A stretch of 54,389 bases of DNA. Origin: Bradyrhizobium hipponense. GTDB lineage: Bacteria; Pseudomonadota; Alphaproteobacteria; Rhizobiales; Xanthobacteraceae. The stretch is taken from NCBI RefSeq assembly GCF_008123965.1, contig NZ_VSTH01000129.1:1-54389 (forward strand). The letters run 5' to 3'. Positions 15,803 to 25,789 of this stretch are shown piece by piece. The stretch's first letter is position 1. Each line of letters starts with the position of its first letter. The notes beneath the pieces were generated by a model. It had not been told where the DNA came from and did not search any database. It worked only from the letters and a program-made list of their open reading frames with translations. A program made the translations under genes and the position numbers.

Positions 15803-16615
15803 CTAATCATCCAGCTTATTCAAATCCCGCACTGACTGCATGATCGGCTCGAAGTTCGAGCGCGCGTCGAGCGCGTCGAACAATTGGGCTGTGTCATCCA
15901 GCAGACCGTGCGATCTTGCAATCGCAATACGCACATCGTCTTGCGGTGTATCCGACAGGCGCCCGTGCCCGGACAGCAGGATTTTCGCGTCCAGCCCCTT
16001 CAGCCGTTCCAGCGACTGGATGTAATCGGCGATGCTGCCCGAGCCGAACACGCCGCCCATCACGCCGCCGGGCATCAGGGTGTCGGCGGCGAACAAAAGG
16101 CCCTTGTCCTGGTCGAACAGCGTGATGCAGGCCGAGGTGTGGCCCGGCGTGTGCATCACGTTGAGGCGGAAATTGCCGAGATCGATCAGATTGCCTTCCT
16201 CGAGCCAGATGTCGACGTTGATCGGCACGTTCGGCTCGTTGAACATCTTTCGCAGCATTGAAAAATCGTCGCGCAGCATGATCTTGTTGGCGGCAAGCCG
16301 ATGGGCGGCGACGAAGGTGCGGCGCTCGTTGAAATGCCACGCCGCGCCGATGTGGTCGAGATGCTCATGGCTCAGGACGACCATGTCGATCTTCTCCGGC
16401 GGGCAGCCGGCGAAGCTGAGGCATTCTACCATCGCCGGATAATTCGAGGACAGCCCGACATCGATCAGGATGGTACGCGCGGAGCCGCGCACCAGATAGG
16501 CGTTGGCGGCGCGGTTGGAGAAACGGATCTGGTAGACGTCGTCTGCCGCCTGGATCAACGAGCAGGTGTCGTTCTTCATCAGGACCGGAAAGGCCGTCGG
16601 CTTGCGATCGTTCAT
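15803..16615 (-). CDS. Metallo-beta-lactamase-fold hydrolase
   Basis: A 270-residue MBL-fold protein with the metal-binding motif SHEHLDH (His83, His85, Asp87, His88), a further His in MHTPGHTS, the Asp of FAADT and the final His of LSGHG, so both metal sites look complete. Typical activities of this family are thioester, lactone or ester hydrolysis. The start codon overlaps the stop of the upstream cyclic-nucleotide-binding gene by four bases (ATGA), which ties the two together in translation. The substrate is unknown. The C-terminus (residues 215-270) is longer than the minimal fold and helical. Confidence 0.9.
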   Translation of the reverse strand: MNDRKPTAFPVLMKNDTCSLIQAADDVYQIRFSNRAANAYLVRGSARTILIDVGLSSNYPAMVECLSFAGCPPEKIDMVVLSHEHLDHIGAAWHFNERRTFVAAHRLAANKIMLRDDFSMLRKMFNEPNVPINVDIWLEEGNLIDLGNFRLNVMHTPGHTSACITLFDQDKGLLFAADTLMPGGVMGGVFGSGSIADYIQSLERLKGLDAKILLSGHGRLSDTPQDDVRIAIARSHGLLDDTAQLFDALDARSNFEPIMQSVRDLNKLDD

Positions 16616-16983
16616 GACTCCGCCGCCCTGTAGGTGACCGCGTTGGAGGCGCGCAGGCGCTTCGAGAGTGCATCCATCACCATCAGCGCAAACGCCGGCT
16701 GCTGGCTGACGAGATAGACGAAGCGGGCGTGATTGATCCGCATCACCTTGGTGTTCGGCGCCGCCGCGATCGCAGTTGCCGAGCGTGCCGAACCATCGAT
16801 CACCGCCATCTCGCCGAAGAACTCGCCCTTGCCCAGCCTGACGATGGTGGTCCTGGTCGTGCCGCTGACCTTGGCGATCTCGACCTCGCCGTCCAGCACG
16901 ACGAACAGTTCGCGGCCGGTCGAGCCCTCCTCGAAGATGACGTCATCGACACCAAACGCGTTGATGCACTTCTCGATCGTCAT
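16612..16983 (-). CDS. Single-domain cyclic-nucleotide-binding protein
   Basis: A 123-residue protein that is one cNMP-binding domain (CAP effector fold) with no helix-turn-helix or enzyme domain. The phosphate-binding cassette is visible as GKGEFFGEMAVIDGSARSATA, with the conserved Gly-Glu and the Arg that contacts the cyclic phosphate. ggggg precedes the ATG at 16983. Its stop overlaps the start of the MBL-fold hydrolase, so the pair is probably a regulatory unit in which cAMP or cGMP modulates the hydrolase or a shared partner (inference). A CyaC-type adenylate cyclase is encoded elsewhere in this window. Confidence 0.88.
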   Translation of the reverse strand: MTIEKCINAFGVDDVIFEEGSTGRELFVVLDGEVEIAKVSGTTRTTIVRLGKGEFFGEMAVIDGSARSATAIAAAPNTKVMRINHARFVYLVSQQPAFALMVMDALSKRLRASNAVTYRAAES

Positions 16984-17251
16984 GGCACCCCCAAGGACCG
17001 TTCCGGCTGACGAGACGGGCATGTTAGCCGCGGAACAAGGCTCGGCAAACAGGCCGTTGGTCGGGGCCGGCGACCTGCCGCAGAGCAGCATCAACTGACA
17101 ATTTGTTGCACGCTGCCACGCCGGTTCCACCTTCCGGGCCAAATTCGGCCCCGGATGATTTCCTAAAATTTTGGTAAGCGGGTCCAGAGGTAAGGAATTC
17201 GCAAGCAATGAAAGTTACCAAAAGGTCAATCTTGACTGGAGTATTTGAGCC

Positions 17252-18232
17252 GTGAGCGAACCAATGCCCGAGCAGGCCGCCCAGGACACCGCGGTCGAAG
17301 CCGCCGCGACCGCGCCGCAGGCTGTAGAGGCTGCCGCCAGCATCGAGGCGCCCTCGATCGCCCCCGACCACGAGGCGCCGCCCAAGCCGGACGTCCCCGA
17401 GGCGGCGGCCCCGCGGATAGACGTGCCGAACTTCAGCGCCGCGCCGGAGGCGGAGGCCAAGGTCGAGCCGAGGCCCGGCAAGCTGGTTGTGATGGCGCCC
17501 TCTGAGCGCTCCTGGGACCGCGAGGATTTTGCTCCGCACGTAAAGGCAGATGAGCCGCGCGAGACCGGCGGCAAGCGCCGCCTGTCGGCAATGGCTGCGG
17601 TCGTGGCGATCGCGGCCAGCGTCGGCGCAATCAGCGGCGCGCTCGCGACTGCCGGCATGATGCACTTCGCAAGCACCCCGGCGCCGGCTCAGGTCGCCGA
17701 CACCAGCGCCTTGGACGCTTCGGTCGCCCGGATCGATGCCGATGTCGTCGCGCTCAAGGCCAATTTCGAGCACACCTCGAAGACCGGCCTCAGCCAATTC
17801 AATCGGGCCAACGACCGCCTCGACAAGCTCGAGAAGGCGCAGGCCGAGCCGATGGCCAGGATCGCCAAGCTCTCGGAGACCGTCGACAAGCTCCGCGCCG
17901 CGCCGCCTGCGGCGCCCGCACAGACCGCAGCCACAGCACCCGCGAGGGAAACCACCGGCTCGATCGCGCCTACTCAGGTTGCGACTGCCGCCCCAGCCGC
18001 GCCGGCTCCTGTGCCTGCCGCGCCCAAGGTTGAGGTCGGCCGTCTGCCAACGGTCGAAGGCTGGGTCTTGCGCAACGTTGCCAATGGCGGCGCGCTGATC
18101 GAGGGCCGGGGAGGTCTCTACGAGGTCTATGCCGGCGATCCCCTGCCGGGCGTCGGCCGCGTCGATGCGATCCGCCGCCAGGACGGCCGCTGGGTGGTCG
18201 TCACCAGCAAGGGCCTGATCGTCGCGCGCTGA
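17252..18232 (+). CDS. Membrane-anchored coiled-coil protein with GspC/PilP-like C-terminal segment
   Basis: A 326-residue protein with four visible parts: an acidic Pro/Ala/Glu-rich cytoplasmic region (1-105), one membrane helix (about 110-135, preceded by KRRL), a coiled-coil stretch (about 150-215: DASVARIDADVVALKANFEH ... LDKLEKAQAEPMARIAKL), an Ala/Pro linker, and a compact C-terminal domain (265-326) with the pattern GWVLRNVANGGALIEGRGGLYEVYAGD ... DGRWVVVTSKGLIV. The last part resembles the small beta domain of GspC/PilP-type proteins, but no secretion genes are nearby. The start is a GTG with ggag ten bases upstream; an ATG at 17264 is possible. A strong terminator follows. Confidence 0.8.
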   Translation: MSEPMPEQAAQDTAVEAAATAPQAVEAAASIEAPSIAPDHEAPPKPDVPEAAAPRIDVPNFSAAPEAEAKVEPRPGKLVVMAPSERSWDREDFAPHVKADEPRETGGKRRLSAMAAVVAIAASVGAISGALATAGMMHFASTPAPAQVADTSALDASVARIDADVVALKANFEHTSKTGLSQFNRANDRLDKLEKAQAEPMARIAKLSETVDKLRAAPPAAPAQTAATAPARETTGSIAPTQVATAAPAAPAPVPAAPKVEVGRLPTVEGWVLRNVANGGALIEGRGGLYEVYAGDPLPGVGRVDAIRRQDGRWVVVTSKGLIVAR

Positions 18233-18256
18233 GCCCCGACATCCGAACTTTCGAAG

Positions 18257-18288
18257 AGGCGCTTCACCGCGATGTGAAGCGCCTTTTT
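18257..18288 (+). terminator. Rho-independent terminator
   Basis: A perfect 11-base-pair stem (aggcgcttcac / gtgaagcgcct) with a six-base loop (cgcgat), followed by a T run, lies 24 bases after the stop of the coiled-coil membrane protein. Confidence 0.92.
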
Positions 18289-18325
18289 GCTTGAATAGGC
18301 AGTCCCGTGCGGTGTTAGTTGAGGC

Positions 18326-19870
18326 ATGAGCCGCGCGTTGCGAATTCTCATTGCTGTCGTCGTATTGTTGGGCGGAGGCGTATCGTCAATGGCTGCAGAG
18401 AACGCGGCGCTCGCACGCGGCACCGCGATCACCGATCCCGATATTCTGCGCAAGCTCGAACAGCGCGACGTGCTCACGATCTCGCGCCTGCTGTGGCCGG
18501 AGCGGAACGCGGAGTTTCCACTCACGACCGACCTGCTGTTCGCCTGGCAGCCGCAGCTTGCGCCAATTCCGTCCGCGATCGATGCGGAGTTCGATCGCTA
18601 CATCGCACGACACAAGGCGATATCGCCGACAGAGACCATCGGCGTCGGCGAGGGCTTTGATGTTCAGCTGTTTGATCGAGCCGTCCTGAAATCCCGCGAC
18701 ACGCGCTTCGTGCTGGCCGGCATCGTCAACCGCATGGATCGCGCCTACATCTCGGAACAATCCTGCGGCGAGATCCGGCTGATCTATCGCCTGATCCGCT
18801 TCGACGCCAAGCCGGACGGCAGCAAGGCGACGCGCCTGCCGATGACGCTCAATCTGGTGCTAAAGGCCCGGGATGCTCGCCAGATTGATCGGAGCGGCAA
18901 GCCTGTCACCTGCGCCGAGCTCGCGCGGCGCTGGCTCGACAACGACGACTGGCAGGGGCTGATCGGCAGTCACGTCGACCCTTCCGATGCCATGCTCGAC
19001 CGCATCGAGACCAACATCCAGATCTCGATCGCACCGAAATCGGCGCTGCATGATTTCCGCTCCGATTATCTGTTGAAGGTGTTCGAGTACAACGCCGCCA
19101 CCAAGCAGTTCGAGGAAGGGGCGCTGGAGAACCAGATCGATCGCGACCGCATTCTCGCCGACGACGATCTCCGGCGCGACTTCAAGGCCTGGCTGCTTGC
19201 GCCCGAAAACCTGCGCGATTTCGATCGCGGCACGGTGTTGATCCCGGAGAAGTATTTGGCCAAAGCCGCCATCGTGCCGGCGCCGGCCGGCTTCGATGCG
19301 TCCGACTTGCAGCCGGAATTCGGCCTGATGCAGGGCGAGGGCAAGGACAACAACGCCGATCCCGTCTTCACCGACAATGACGTCGTCGGCGCGCTGAAGC
19401 GCGCGGCTGCGGGCGGCATCGCCCTGCAGAACATCCGCTCGGTCGCTGGCTTCCAGCGCCGCCTCAACGACGTCACTTGCTCGGGCTGCCACCAAACCCG
19501 CGGCATTGGCGGCTTTCATTTCCCGGGCGTGGATTGGCTGGCGGACAAGCCGTCGAATTCCACCATCGTGCCGGCCTCGCCGCATTTCTTCGGCGACCAG
19601 CTCCGCCGCCGCGATATCCTGACCGCGTTTGCCGCGGGCAAACGTCCTGATTTCACACGCGGATTTGCCAGCCGCCCGCAGACTCGCGGCAGCGGTGAGC
19701 TGGCCGGTACCGAATATCAGGACGGCTGGGGCGCGCATTGTTATTTGCAACAGGCGGGATCGGGAGCGCCCGACAAGAGTTTTACGTCATGGAGCTGTGC
19801 TAAAGGTCTCACCTGTCAGTCTGCTTCGGCATCGAACCGCATCGGCATGTGCTTCATCAAGACGCGTTAA
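18326..19870 (+). CDS. Exported protein with one CxxCH haem motif and Cys-rich tail, unknown function
   Basis: A 514-residue protein with a signal peptide (1-24, ILIAVVVLLGGGVSSMAA). Most of the sequence matches no family I can name. Near the C-terminus it has a single CSGCH motif (Cys385, Cys388, His389), the covalent haem c attachment site, followed by TRGIGGFHFPGVDWL. The final 50 residues hold four more Cys (GAHCY, SCAKG, LTCQS, GMCF) that could form disulfides in the periplasm. I infer a large periplasmic monohaem protein. A classical cytochrome c domain is not obvious, so haem binding is unproven. It stands alone after a terminator and before a repeat. Confidence 0.75.
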   Translation: MSRALRILIAVVVLLGGGVSSMAAENAALARGTAITDPDILRKLEQRDVLTISRLLWPERNAEFPLTTDLLFAWQPQLAPIPSAIDAEFDRYIARHKAISPTETIGVGEGFDVQLFDRAVLKSRDTRFVLAGIVNRMDRAYISEQSCGEIRLIYRLIRFDAKPDGSKATRLPMTLNLVLKARDARQIDRSGKPVTCAELARRWLDNDDWQGLIGSHVDPSDAMLDRIETNIQISIAPKSALHDFRSDYLLKVFEYNAATKQFEEGALENQIDRDRILADDDLRRDFKAWLLAPENLRDFDRGTVLIPEKYLAKAAIVPAPAGFDASDLQPEFGLMQGEGKDNNADPVFTDNDVVGALKRAAAGGIALQNIRSVAGFQRRLNDVTCSGCHQTRGIGGFHFPGVDWLADKPSNSTIVPASPHFFGDQLRRRDILTAFAAGKRPDFTRGFASRPQTRGSGELAGTEYQDGWGAHCYLQQAGSGAPDKSFTSWSCAKGLTCQSASASNRIGMCFIKTR

Positions 19871-19877
19871 GCCGAGC

Positions 19878-19958
19878 CGTCATTGCGAGCGCAGCGAAGC
19901 AATCCAGAATCCCACCGCGGATGCATTGCTGGGTTGCTTCGCTGCGCTCGCAATGACG
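19878..19958. repeat. Palindromic repeat, family A, complete copy
   Basis: cgtcattgcgagcgcagcga-agcaatccagaat and its complement (gcttcgctgcgctcgcaatgacg) flank a short centre. It separates two convergent genes and could also serve as a bidirectional transcription stop. Confidence 0.9.
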
Positions 19959-19988
19959 GCGGTGTATGCCGTACCAGCGCGCCGCCCC

Positions 19989-21194
<1,206 letters not shown>

Positions 21195-21304
21195 CGCGGC
21201 GTTGCTCCCTCGCTCTTGTCGTTTCCCGCGCGCTGGAATTAGCGCAGCTACATCATGAGAGCATTAGACCGATGTTGTGACGGGATGCAACGCTGCTCGC
21301 TGGC

Positions 21305-24304
21305 TCACTCCTCGCCCGCCAGCAACGCAGCGTTGCCGCCGGCCGCGGCGGTGTTGATCGTCACGGTCTGCTCGGTAGCGAAGCGCGCAAGGTAGTGCGG
21401 ACCGCCGGCCTTCGGGCCCGTTCCGGACAGGCCGTTGCCACCGAACGGCTGCACGCCGACCACGGCGCCGATCATGTTGCGGTTGACATAGATGTTGCCG
21501 ACCTGGACCCGGTCGACGATCGCCTCGACCGTGTCGTCGATGCGGGAGTGGACGCCGAGCGTGAGCCCATAGCCGGTGCGCTCGATTCCTTGCAGGACGC
21601 GCTCGAGCTTCTCGGCCGGATAGCGCACGACGTGCAGGACTGGGCCGAACACCTCCTCGGTGAGCTCACCGGCATCCTTCAGTTCAAAGATATGCGGCGC
21701 GACGAAGCAGCCCTTCGGCGCCGCGCCGGCAAAGTGCAGCCGCGCCTCTTTCTTCATGCGGACGATATGGGCGTCCAGCCGCTGCTTGGCTTCGTCATCG
21801 ATGACCGGGCCGACATGGGTTGCGACATCGGTGGGATCGCCGATCTTCAATTCACGCGCCGCGCCCGCGATCATTTCGATCGTGCGGTCGGCGACGTCCT
21901 CCTGCACGAACAGTAGCCGCAATGCCGAGCAGCGCTGACCGGCGGAGCGGAACGCCGACGTCACGACGTCGTCGGCGACCTGCTCGGGCAGCGCGGTGGC
22001 GTCCGCGATCATGGCGTTGATGCCTCCGGTCTCGGCGATCAGCGGCACGATCGGTCCGTCCTTGGCGGCGAGCGTTCGGTTGATCGCGCGCGCGACCTCG
22101 GTCGAGCCGGTGAAGACGACGCCGGCAATGTCGGGATGCGCGGTCAGCACCGCACCGAGCCGGCCGTCGCCGGTGACCAGGTGCAGCGCGCTTTTGGGTA
22201 TGCCGGCCTCGTGCAGCAGGGCTACGGCCTCGCGCGCGATGCGCGGGGTCTGCTCGGCGGGTTTGGCCACCACGCTGTTGCCGGCCATCAGCGCCGCCGT
22301 AACCTGGCCGAGAAAGATCGCCAGCGGAAAATTCCAGGGCGAGATCGCCACGAAGACGCCGCGGCCGCGCATGGCAAGCGTGTTGCTCTCGCCGGTCGGG
22401 CCCGGCATCGCCGCCTCGCTGCCGAACAGCCTTCGGCCCTGCGCGGCGTAGTAACGGCAGAAGTCGGTGGCCTCGCGCAGCTCCGACAGCGCATCGTCGA
22501 GCGTCTTGCCGCCCTCGCGCTGGAGCAGTGCGATGAAATGGGCGCCGCGGCTCTCCAACAGATGCGCGGCCTGCTCCAGCGCCGCGGCGCGAACCGCCGC
22601 CGGTGTCCGGCTCCAGGCCGCAAAGCCTGCGCGTGCTGCGCTCACAGCTGCGTTGGCCTGATCCGGCGTTGCATCGGCGAGCGGCTTGAGATCGGGCGCC
22701 TCAAGCTTGATATCGGCCAGCAGCCGGTCGAGCGCGGCACGCTCGCCGAATTCCACGCCACGTGAATTCCGCCGCTCCGGGGCGAAGAGATCGCCCGGCA
22801 GTGGAATTCGTGCGTGATGCGCCTGATCCGGCCGGGCGATGAGATCGGCCGGACGTTTCAGCAGCGCTTGGACCGGCACGCGGTAATCGGCGGCCTGCGC
22901 CACAAAGGAGGAGTTAGCGCCGTTCTCGAGCAGCCGCCGCACCAGATAGGCAAGCAGGTCGCGATGGCTGCCGACCGGCGCGTAGGTGCGGTAGGCGATG
23001 CCAGGGTGATCGTTGGCGAGCTGCTCGTAGAGCGCTTCGCCCATGCCGTGCAGGCGCTGGAATTCGAAGCCGCCGCTGTTCCCGGCAAGCTCCAGCGCGG
23101 TCGCAACCGTCAGCGCGTTGTGGGTGGCAAATTGCGGGAAGATGCGTGGCCGCAATGCCAGGAGTTTTTGCGCGCAGGCGACGTAGTTCAGATCCGTCAT
23201 CGGCTTGCGCGTGAACACCGGATAGCCGTCGAGCCCGCGCTCCTGCGCGCGCTTGATCTCGGTGTCCCAATAGGCGCCCTTGACCAGCCGCACCATCAGC
23301 TTGCGGTCATGGGCGCGCGCCAACGCGTCGACATAGTCGATCACCGCGCTGGCGCGCTTCTGATAGGCCTGGATCGCCAGCCCAAATCCGTCCCAGCCCT
23401 TGAGCGAAGCATCGGCGAGCGTCGCCGCGATCACGTCGAGCGACAGCTCCAGCCGGTCGGCCTCCTCGGCATCGACGGTGAAGTTGAGATCATGGGCCTT
23501 GGCGCGCCGGGCCAGATCGAGCAGTTGCGGCACCAGCTCGGCCATCACACGGGCGTGGCTGATCGCCTCGAACCGCGGATGCAGCGCCGAGAGCTTGACG
23601 GAGATGCCGGGACGGTCGGGCAGGGGATGAGCTCCTGCCGCCCTGCCGATGGTTTCGATCGCGCTGGCATAGGCGTCATAGTAGCGCTTGGCGTCCGCGG
23701 CCGTGCGCGCGCCTTCGCCGAGCATGTCGAAGGAATAGCGCGGCTTCTGGCCGGAGCGCGGCCGGGCCCGCTCCAGCGCCTGTTCGATGGTCTCGCCGAG
23801 CACGAAATGATTGCCCATCAGACGCATCGCCTGACGCGTGGCGGTGCGCACCGCCGGTGCGCCCAGCCGCTTGACCAGCCGGCCGATGGTGCCGTCGGGC
23901 GTCTCGCCGGGCTGGATCACCCGCGCCGACAGGCCGAGCGCCCAGGCCGAGGCGTTGACCAGAAAGGCGGTGGACTTGGTTTCGTGGTGGATGAAGTCGC
24001 CTTCGCCGAGCTTGTCCTCGATGAACTGGTCGGCGGTGTGCGCGTCCGGCACGCGCAGCAACGCCTCAGCCAGCACCATCAGCGCCAGCCCTTCCTTGGT
24101 CGAGAGCGCGAACTCCCGCAGCATGTCCTCGACCCCGCCGAGGCGGTCGTCGCGTTTGCGGATGGCCTCGATCAGCCGCGTTGCGTTGCGATCGACCCGT
24201 GTGTCCTGCGGTGGGCTGAGATGTGCCGCTGGCAAGAGGCGTGCGGCGATCGCGGCATCATCGGGTGCGTAGGGGGCAGTGAAGGGGGGCGGGATGTTCG
24301 GCAT
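21305..24304 (-). CDS. putA: Bifunctional proline dehydrogenase / glutamate-semialdehyde dehydrogenase
   Basis: A 999-residue PutA that turns proline into glutamate. The FAD-binding proline dehydrogenase barrel covers about residues 70-470 (RLVKGAYWDTEIKRAQERG and PQFATHN). The aldehyde dehydrogenase covers about 520-970, with Glu in LIAETGG and the catalytic Cys792 in AGQRCSALRL. At about 1000 residues it is the short type that lacks the ribbon-helix-helix DNA-binding domain of E. coli PutA (1320 residues) and the extra C-terminal domain, so it cannot repress its own gene. Regulation probably comes from the divergent Lrp-type gene 83 bases away. Proline and FAD use should place it at the inner membrane surface. 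Confidence 0.95.
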   Translation of the reverse strand: MPNIPPPFTAPYAPDDAAIAARLLPAAHLSPPQDTRVDRNATRLIEAIRKRDDRLGGVEDMLREFALSTKEGLALMVLAEALLRVPDAHTADQFIEDKLGEGDFIHHETKSTAFLVNASAWALGLSARVIQPGETPDGTIGRLVKRLGAPAVRTATRQAMRLMGNHFVLGETIEQALERARPRSGQKPRYSFDMLGEGARTAADAKRYYDAYASAIETIGRAAGAHPLPDRPGISVKLSALHPRFEAISHARVMAELVPQLLDLARRAKAHDLNFTVDAEEADRLELSLDVIAATLADASLKGWDGFGLAIQAYQKRASAVIDYVDALARAHDRKLMVRLVKGAYWDTEIKRAQERGLDGYPVFTRKPMTDLNYVACAQKLLALRPRIFPQFATHNALTVATALELAGNSGGFEFQRLHGMGEALYEQLANDHPGIAYRTYAPVGSHRDLLAYLVRRLLENGANSSFVAQAADYRVPVQALLKRPADLIARPDQAHHARIPLPGDLFAPERRNSRGVEFGERAALDRLLADIKLEAPDLKPLADATPDQANAAVSAARAGFAAWSRTPAAVRAAALEQAAHLLESRGAHFIALLQREGGKTLDDALSELREATDFCRYYAAQGRRLFGSEAAMPGPTGESNTLAMRGRGVFVAISPWNFPLAIFLGQVTAALMAGNSVVAKPAEQTPRIAREAVALLHEAGIPKSALHLVTGDGRLGAVLTAHPDIAGVVFTGSTEVARAINRTLAAKDGPIVPLIAETGGINAMIADATALPEQVADDVVTSAFRSAGQRCSALRLLFVQEDVADRTIEMIAGAARELKIGDPTDVATHVGPVIDDEAKQRLDAHIVRMKKEARLHFAGAAPKGCFVAPHIFELKDAGELTEEVFGPVLHVVRYPAEKLERVLQGIERTGYGLTLGVHSRIDDTVEAIVDRVQVGNIYVNRNMIGAVVGVQPFGGNGLSGTGPKAGGPHYLARFATEQTVTINTAAAGGNAALLAGEE

Positions 24305-24387
24305 GGCGTGTCCTGTGGCTCAGAATCCAAGGGTAATGCCCGTGTTGCCGTGGCTCGATAGACAAATTAGCTGCTTTGCCTTACAAA
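24305..24387. promoter_or_regulatory. Divergent promoter region between putA and its Lrp-type regulator
   Basis: Both genes must be read outward from this 83-base gap. It includes an AT-richer stretch (gacaaattagctgctttgcc) next to the regulator start. I see no unambiguous palindrome. By analogy with PutR/putA pairs of other alphaproteobacteria, the Lrp protein should bind here. Confidence 0.5.
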
Positions 24388-24882
24388 ATGAAGATGGACA
24401 CAAAGAATTCCGCAAAGAGTACGGAGCTTGATCGGATCGACCGGAGAATCCTCTCGATTTTGCAGGAGGATGGGCGAATCACCAATGTCGAGCTCGCCGA
24501 GCGCATCGGCCTGTCGCCGACCTCGATCGGCGAACGGCTGAAGCGCTTGCAGCGCGAGGGCTTCGTCGAGGGTTATGGCGCAAGGCTCAATCCGCACCGG
24601 CTCGGCCTTGGGCTTCTGGTGTTCGTCGAGGTGCTGCTCGACAAGACCACGCCGGACAATTTCGAACGCTTCGCGCGCGCGGTGAAACTCGCGCCCGAGG
24701 TGCTGGAGTGTCACATGGTTGCCGGCGGCTTCGACTATCTTGTGAAGGCACGGCTGGCCGACATGGCGGCGTATCGGCGGTTTCTCGGCGAGACCTTGCT
24801 GTCGATGCCGGGCGTGCGCGAGACGCGCACCTACGCCGTGATGGAGGAGATCAAGCGCGACGCACCGTTGCCGGTGGGCTAG
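24388..24882 (+). CDS. putR: Lrp/AsnC-family regulator, likely proline-responsive activator of putA
   Basis: A 164-residue Lrp-family protein. An N-terminal helix-turn-helix (about 15-62: LDRIDRRILSILQEDGRITNVELAERIGLSPTSIGERLKRL) is followed by the RAM effector domain (about 70-155: VFVEVLLDK, EVLECHMVAGGFDYLVKARL, MPGVRETRTYAVM). It lies divergently next to putA; in related alphaproteobacteria this arrangement marks PutR, which activates putA in the presence of proline (family knowledge, not shown here). The start may be the ATG at 24388 or 24394. No convincing Shine-Dalgarno decides between them, and a TTG at 24376 is also open. Confidence 0.88.
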   Translation: MKMDTKNSAKSTELDRIDRRILSILQEDGRITNVELAERIGLSPTSIGERLKRLQREGFVEGYGARLNPHRLGLGLLVFVEVLLDKTTPDNFERFARAVKLAPEVLECHMVAGGFDYLVKARLADMAAYRRFLGETLLSMPGVRETRTYAVMEEIKRDAPLPVG

Positions 24883-25014
24883 CGAAGTGCCGTCGCGATT
24901 GTCATTGTTGAGGCGTCGAAGATGCGGTCTTCGCGGGCAAAATAGCTATCCGTGTGCAATCGCAACGCCTGTCGTCGAATGCACTGGCTGTCTTCTGAAA
25001 TTTTCTCGGCCCTG

Positions 25015-25035
25015 CTCCCGGACATGATCCGGGAG
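25015..25035 (-). terminator. Hairpin downstream of the cold-shock gene, possible terminator
   Basis: Perfect arms ctcccgga / tccgggag around a five-base loop, about 20 bases past the stop of the cold-shock gene. There is no proper T run on that strand, so it may instead be a half palindromic repeat. Confidence 0.4.
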
Positions 25036-25054
25036 GCAGCAAAGGCTGGCGGGC

Positions 25055-25255
25055 TTATATTTTGAGGTTTTCTGCCGACGTCTTGCCCCGGTTTGCGATC
25101 TCTTCATATTCCACCGTCTGTCCTTCGTTCAGGGACGACAGACCGGCTTTCTGCACTGCTGAGATATGCACGAACACATCCTTGCCTCCCGACGCAGGCT
25201 GGATAAATCCATAACCCTTCGTCGGGTTGAACCACTTGACCGTACCTTTGGGCAT
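25055..25255 (-). CDS. cspA: Cold-shock-domain RNA-binding protein
   Basis: A 66-residue protein that is a single cold-shock domain: GTVKWFNPTKGYGFI (RNP1) and DVFVHISAV (RNP2). It binds single-stranded RNA or DNA and acts as an RNA chaperone in the cytoplasm. The ATG at 25255 follows ggagaagacgtg, a good ribosome site; the longer upstream frame is not family-like. The 200-base space upstream could hold a structured 5' leader, as many csp genes have. It contains a short perfect palindrome, tcggcg-ttt-cgccga, at 25371-25385. Confidence 0.95.
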   Translation of the reverse strand: MPKGTVKWFNPTKGYGFIQPASGGKDVFVHISAVQKAGLSSLNEGQTVEYEEIANRGKTSAENLKI

Positions 25256-25463
25256 CACGTCTTCTCCGCGGGTCTTCCTCCGAGATCTCGAACCGCCAGT
25301 CCCCGCCAACCGGCCGGTTCGGTCCTAACAGGATACGCGGAATGTGGCAGGCTTGGTAGCTCAAACCATATCGGCGTTTCGCCGAAAATCGCTCAACTTC
25401 GCGGCGTTTTTACCGGTTTTGCCCGTTTCGCGGTCAATCGCTACGAACGCGCGCGGCGACCTG

Positions 25464-25778
25464 TCAATAAGTCGCGGCCAGATAGTCGACGATCTTGCCG
25501 ACATCGGCATCGTCGATCGGGGCGCCATAGACCTTGATCATCTTGGTCACCTCGGCTTGCCAGAAACTTTTCTTGTCCTTCATCGGCGGCTGGGTGCTGA
25601 CGTAGTCGGCCGAATGGCAGGCGCTGCAATTGCCCTGCACGACCGCGAGATTGGGGCCGGGCTTGAAGGCGGCGACCTCGTCCGGAAGCTGATAGTTCAC
25701 GGGCGCCGCGGTCACGGAGCCGAAGCTGGCGGCGAGCGCCATGGAGAGAACGATGGCGAGTAGAGCGGTCCGTTGCAT
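25464..25778 (-). CDS. sorB: Cytochrome c subunit of sulfite dehydrogenase
   Basis: A 104-residue monohaem cytochrome c with a signal peptide (residues 1-25, ending in SVTAA) and one haem site, CSACH (Cys51, Cys54, His55). A Met ligand candidate lies in QPPMKDKK. In SorAB enzymes this subunit takes electrons from the molybdenum subunit and passes them to another cytochrome c. The ATG at 25778 is chosen over the one at 25784 because gaggagg lies 6 bases before it but abuts the other. The ribosome site overlaps the stop of the sorA-like gene, so the two are tightly coupled. Confidence 0.88.
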   Translation of the reverse strand: MQRTALLAIVLSMALAASFGSVTAAPVNYQLPDEVAAFKPGPNLAVVQGNCSACHSADYVSTQPPMKDKKSFWQAEVTKMIKVYGAPIDDADVGKIVDYLAATY

Positions 25779-25789
25779 GATCATCCTCC

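Noticed and set aside
22814..24361. A 515-residue plus-strand frame opposite putA
   Set aside because: The putA reading is unambiguous, with intact motifs in both domains. The opposite frame has the usual antisense composition.
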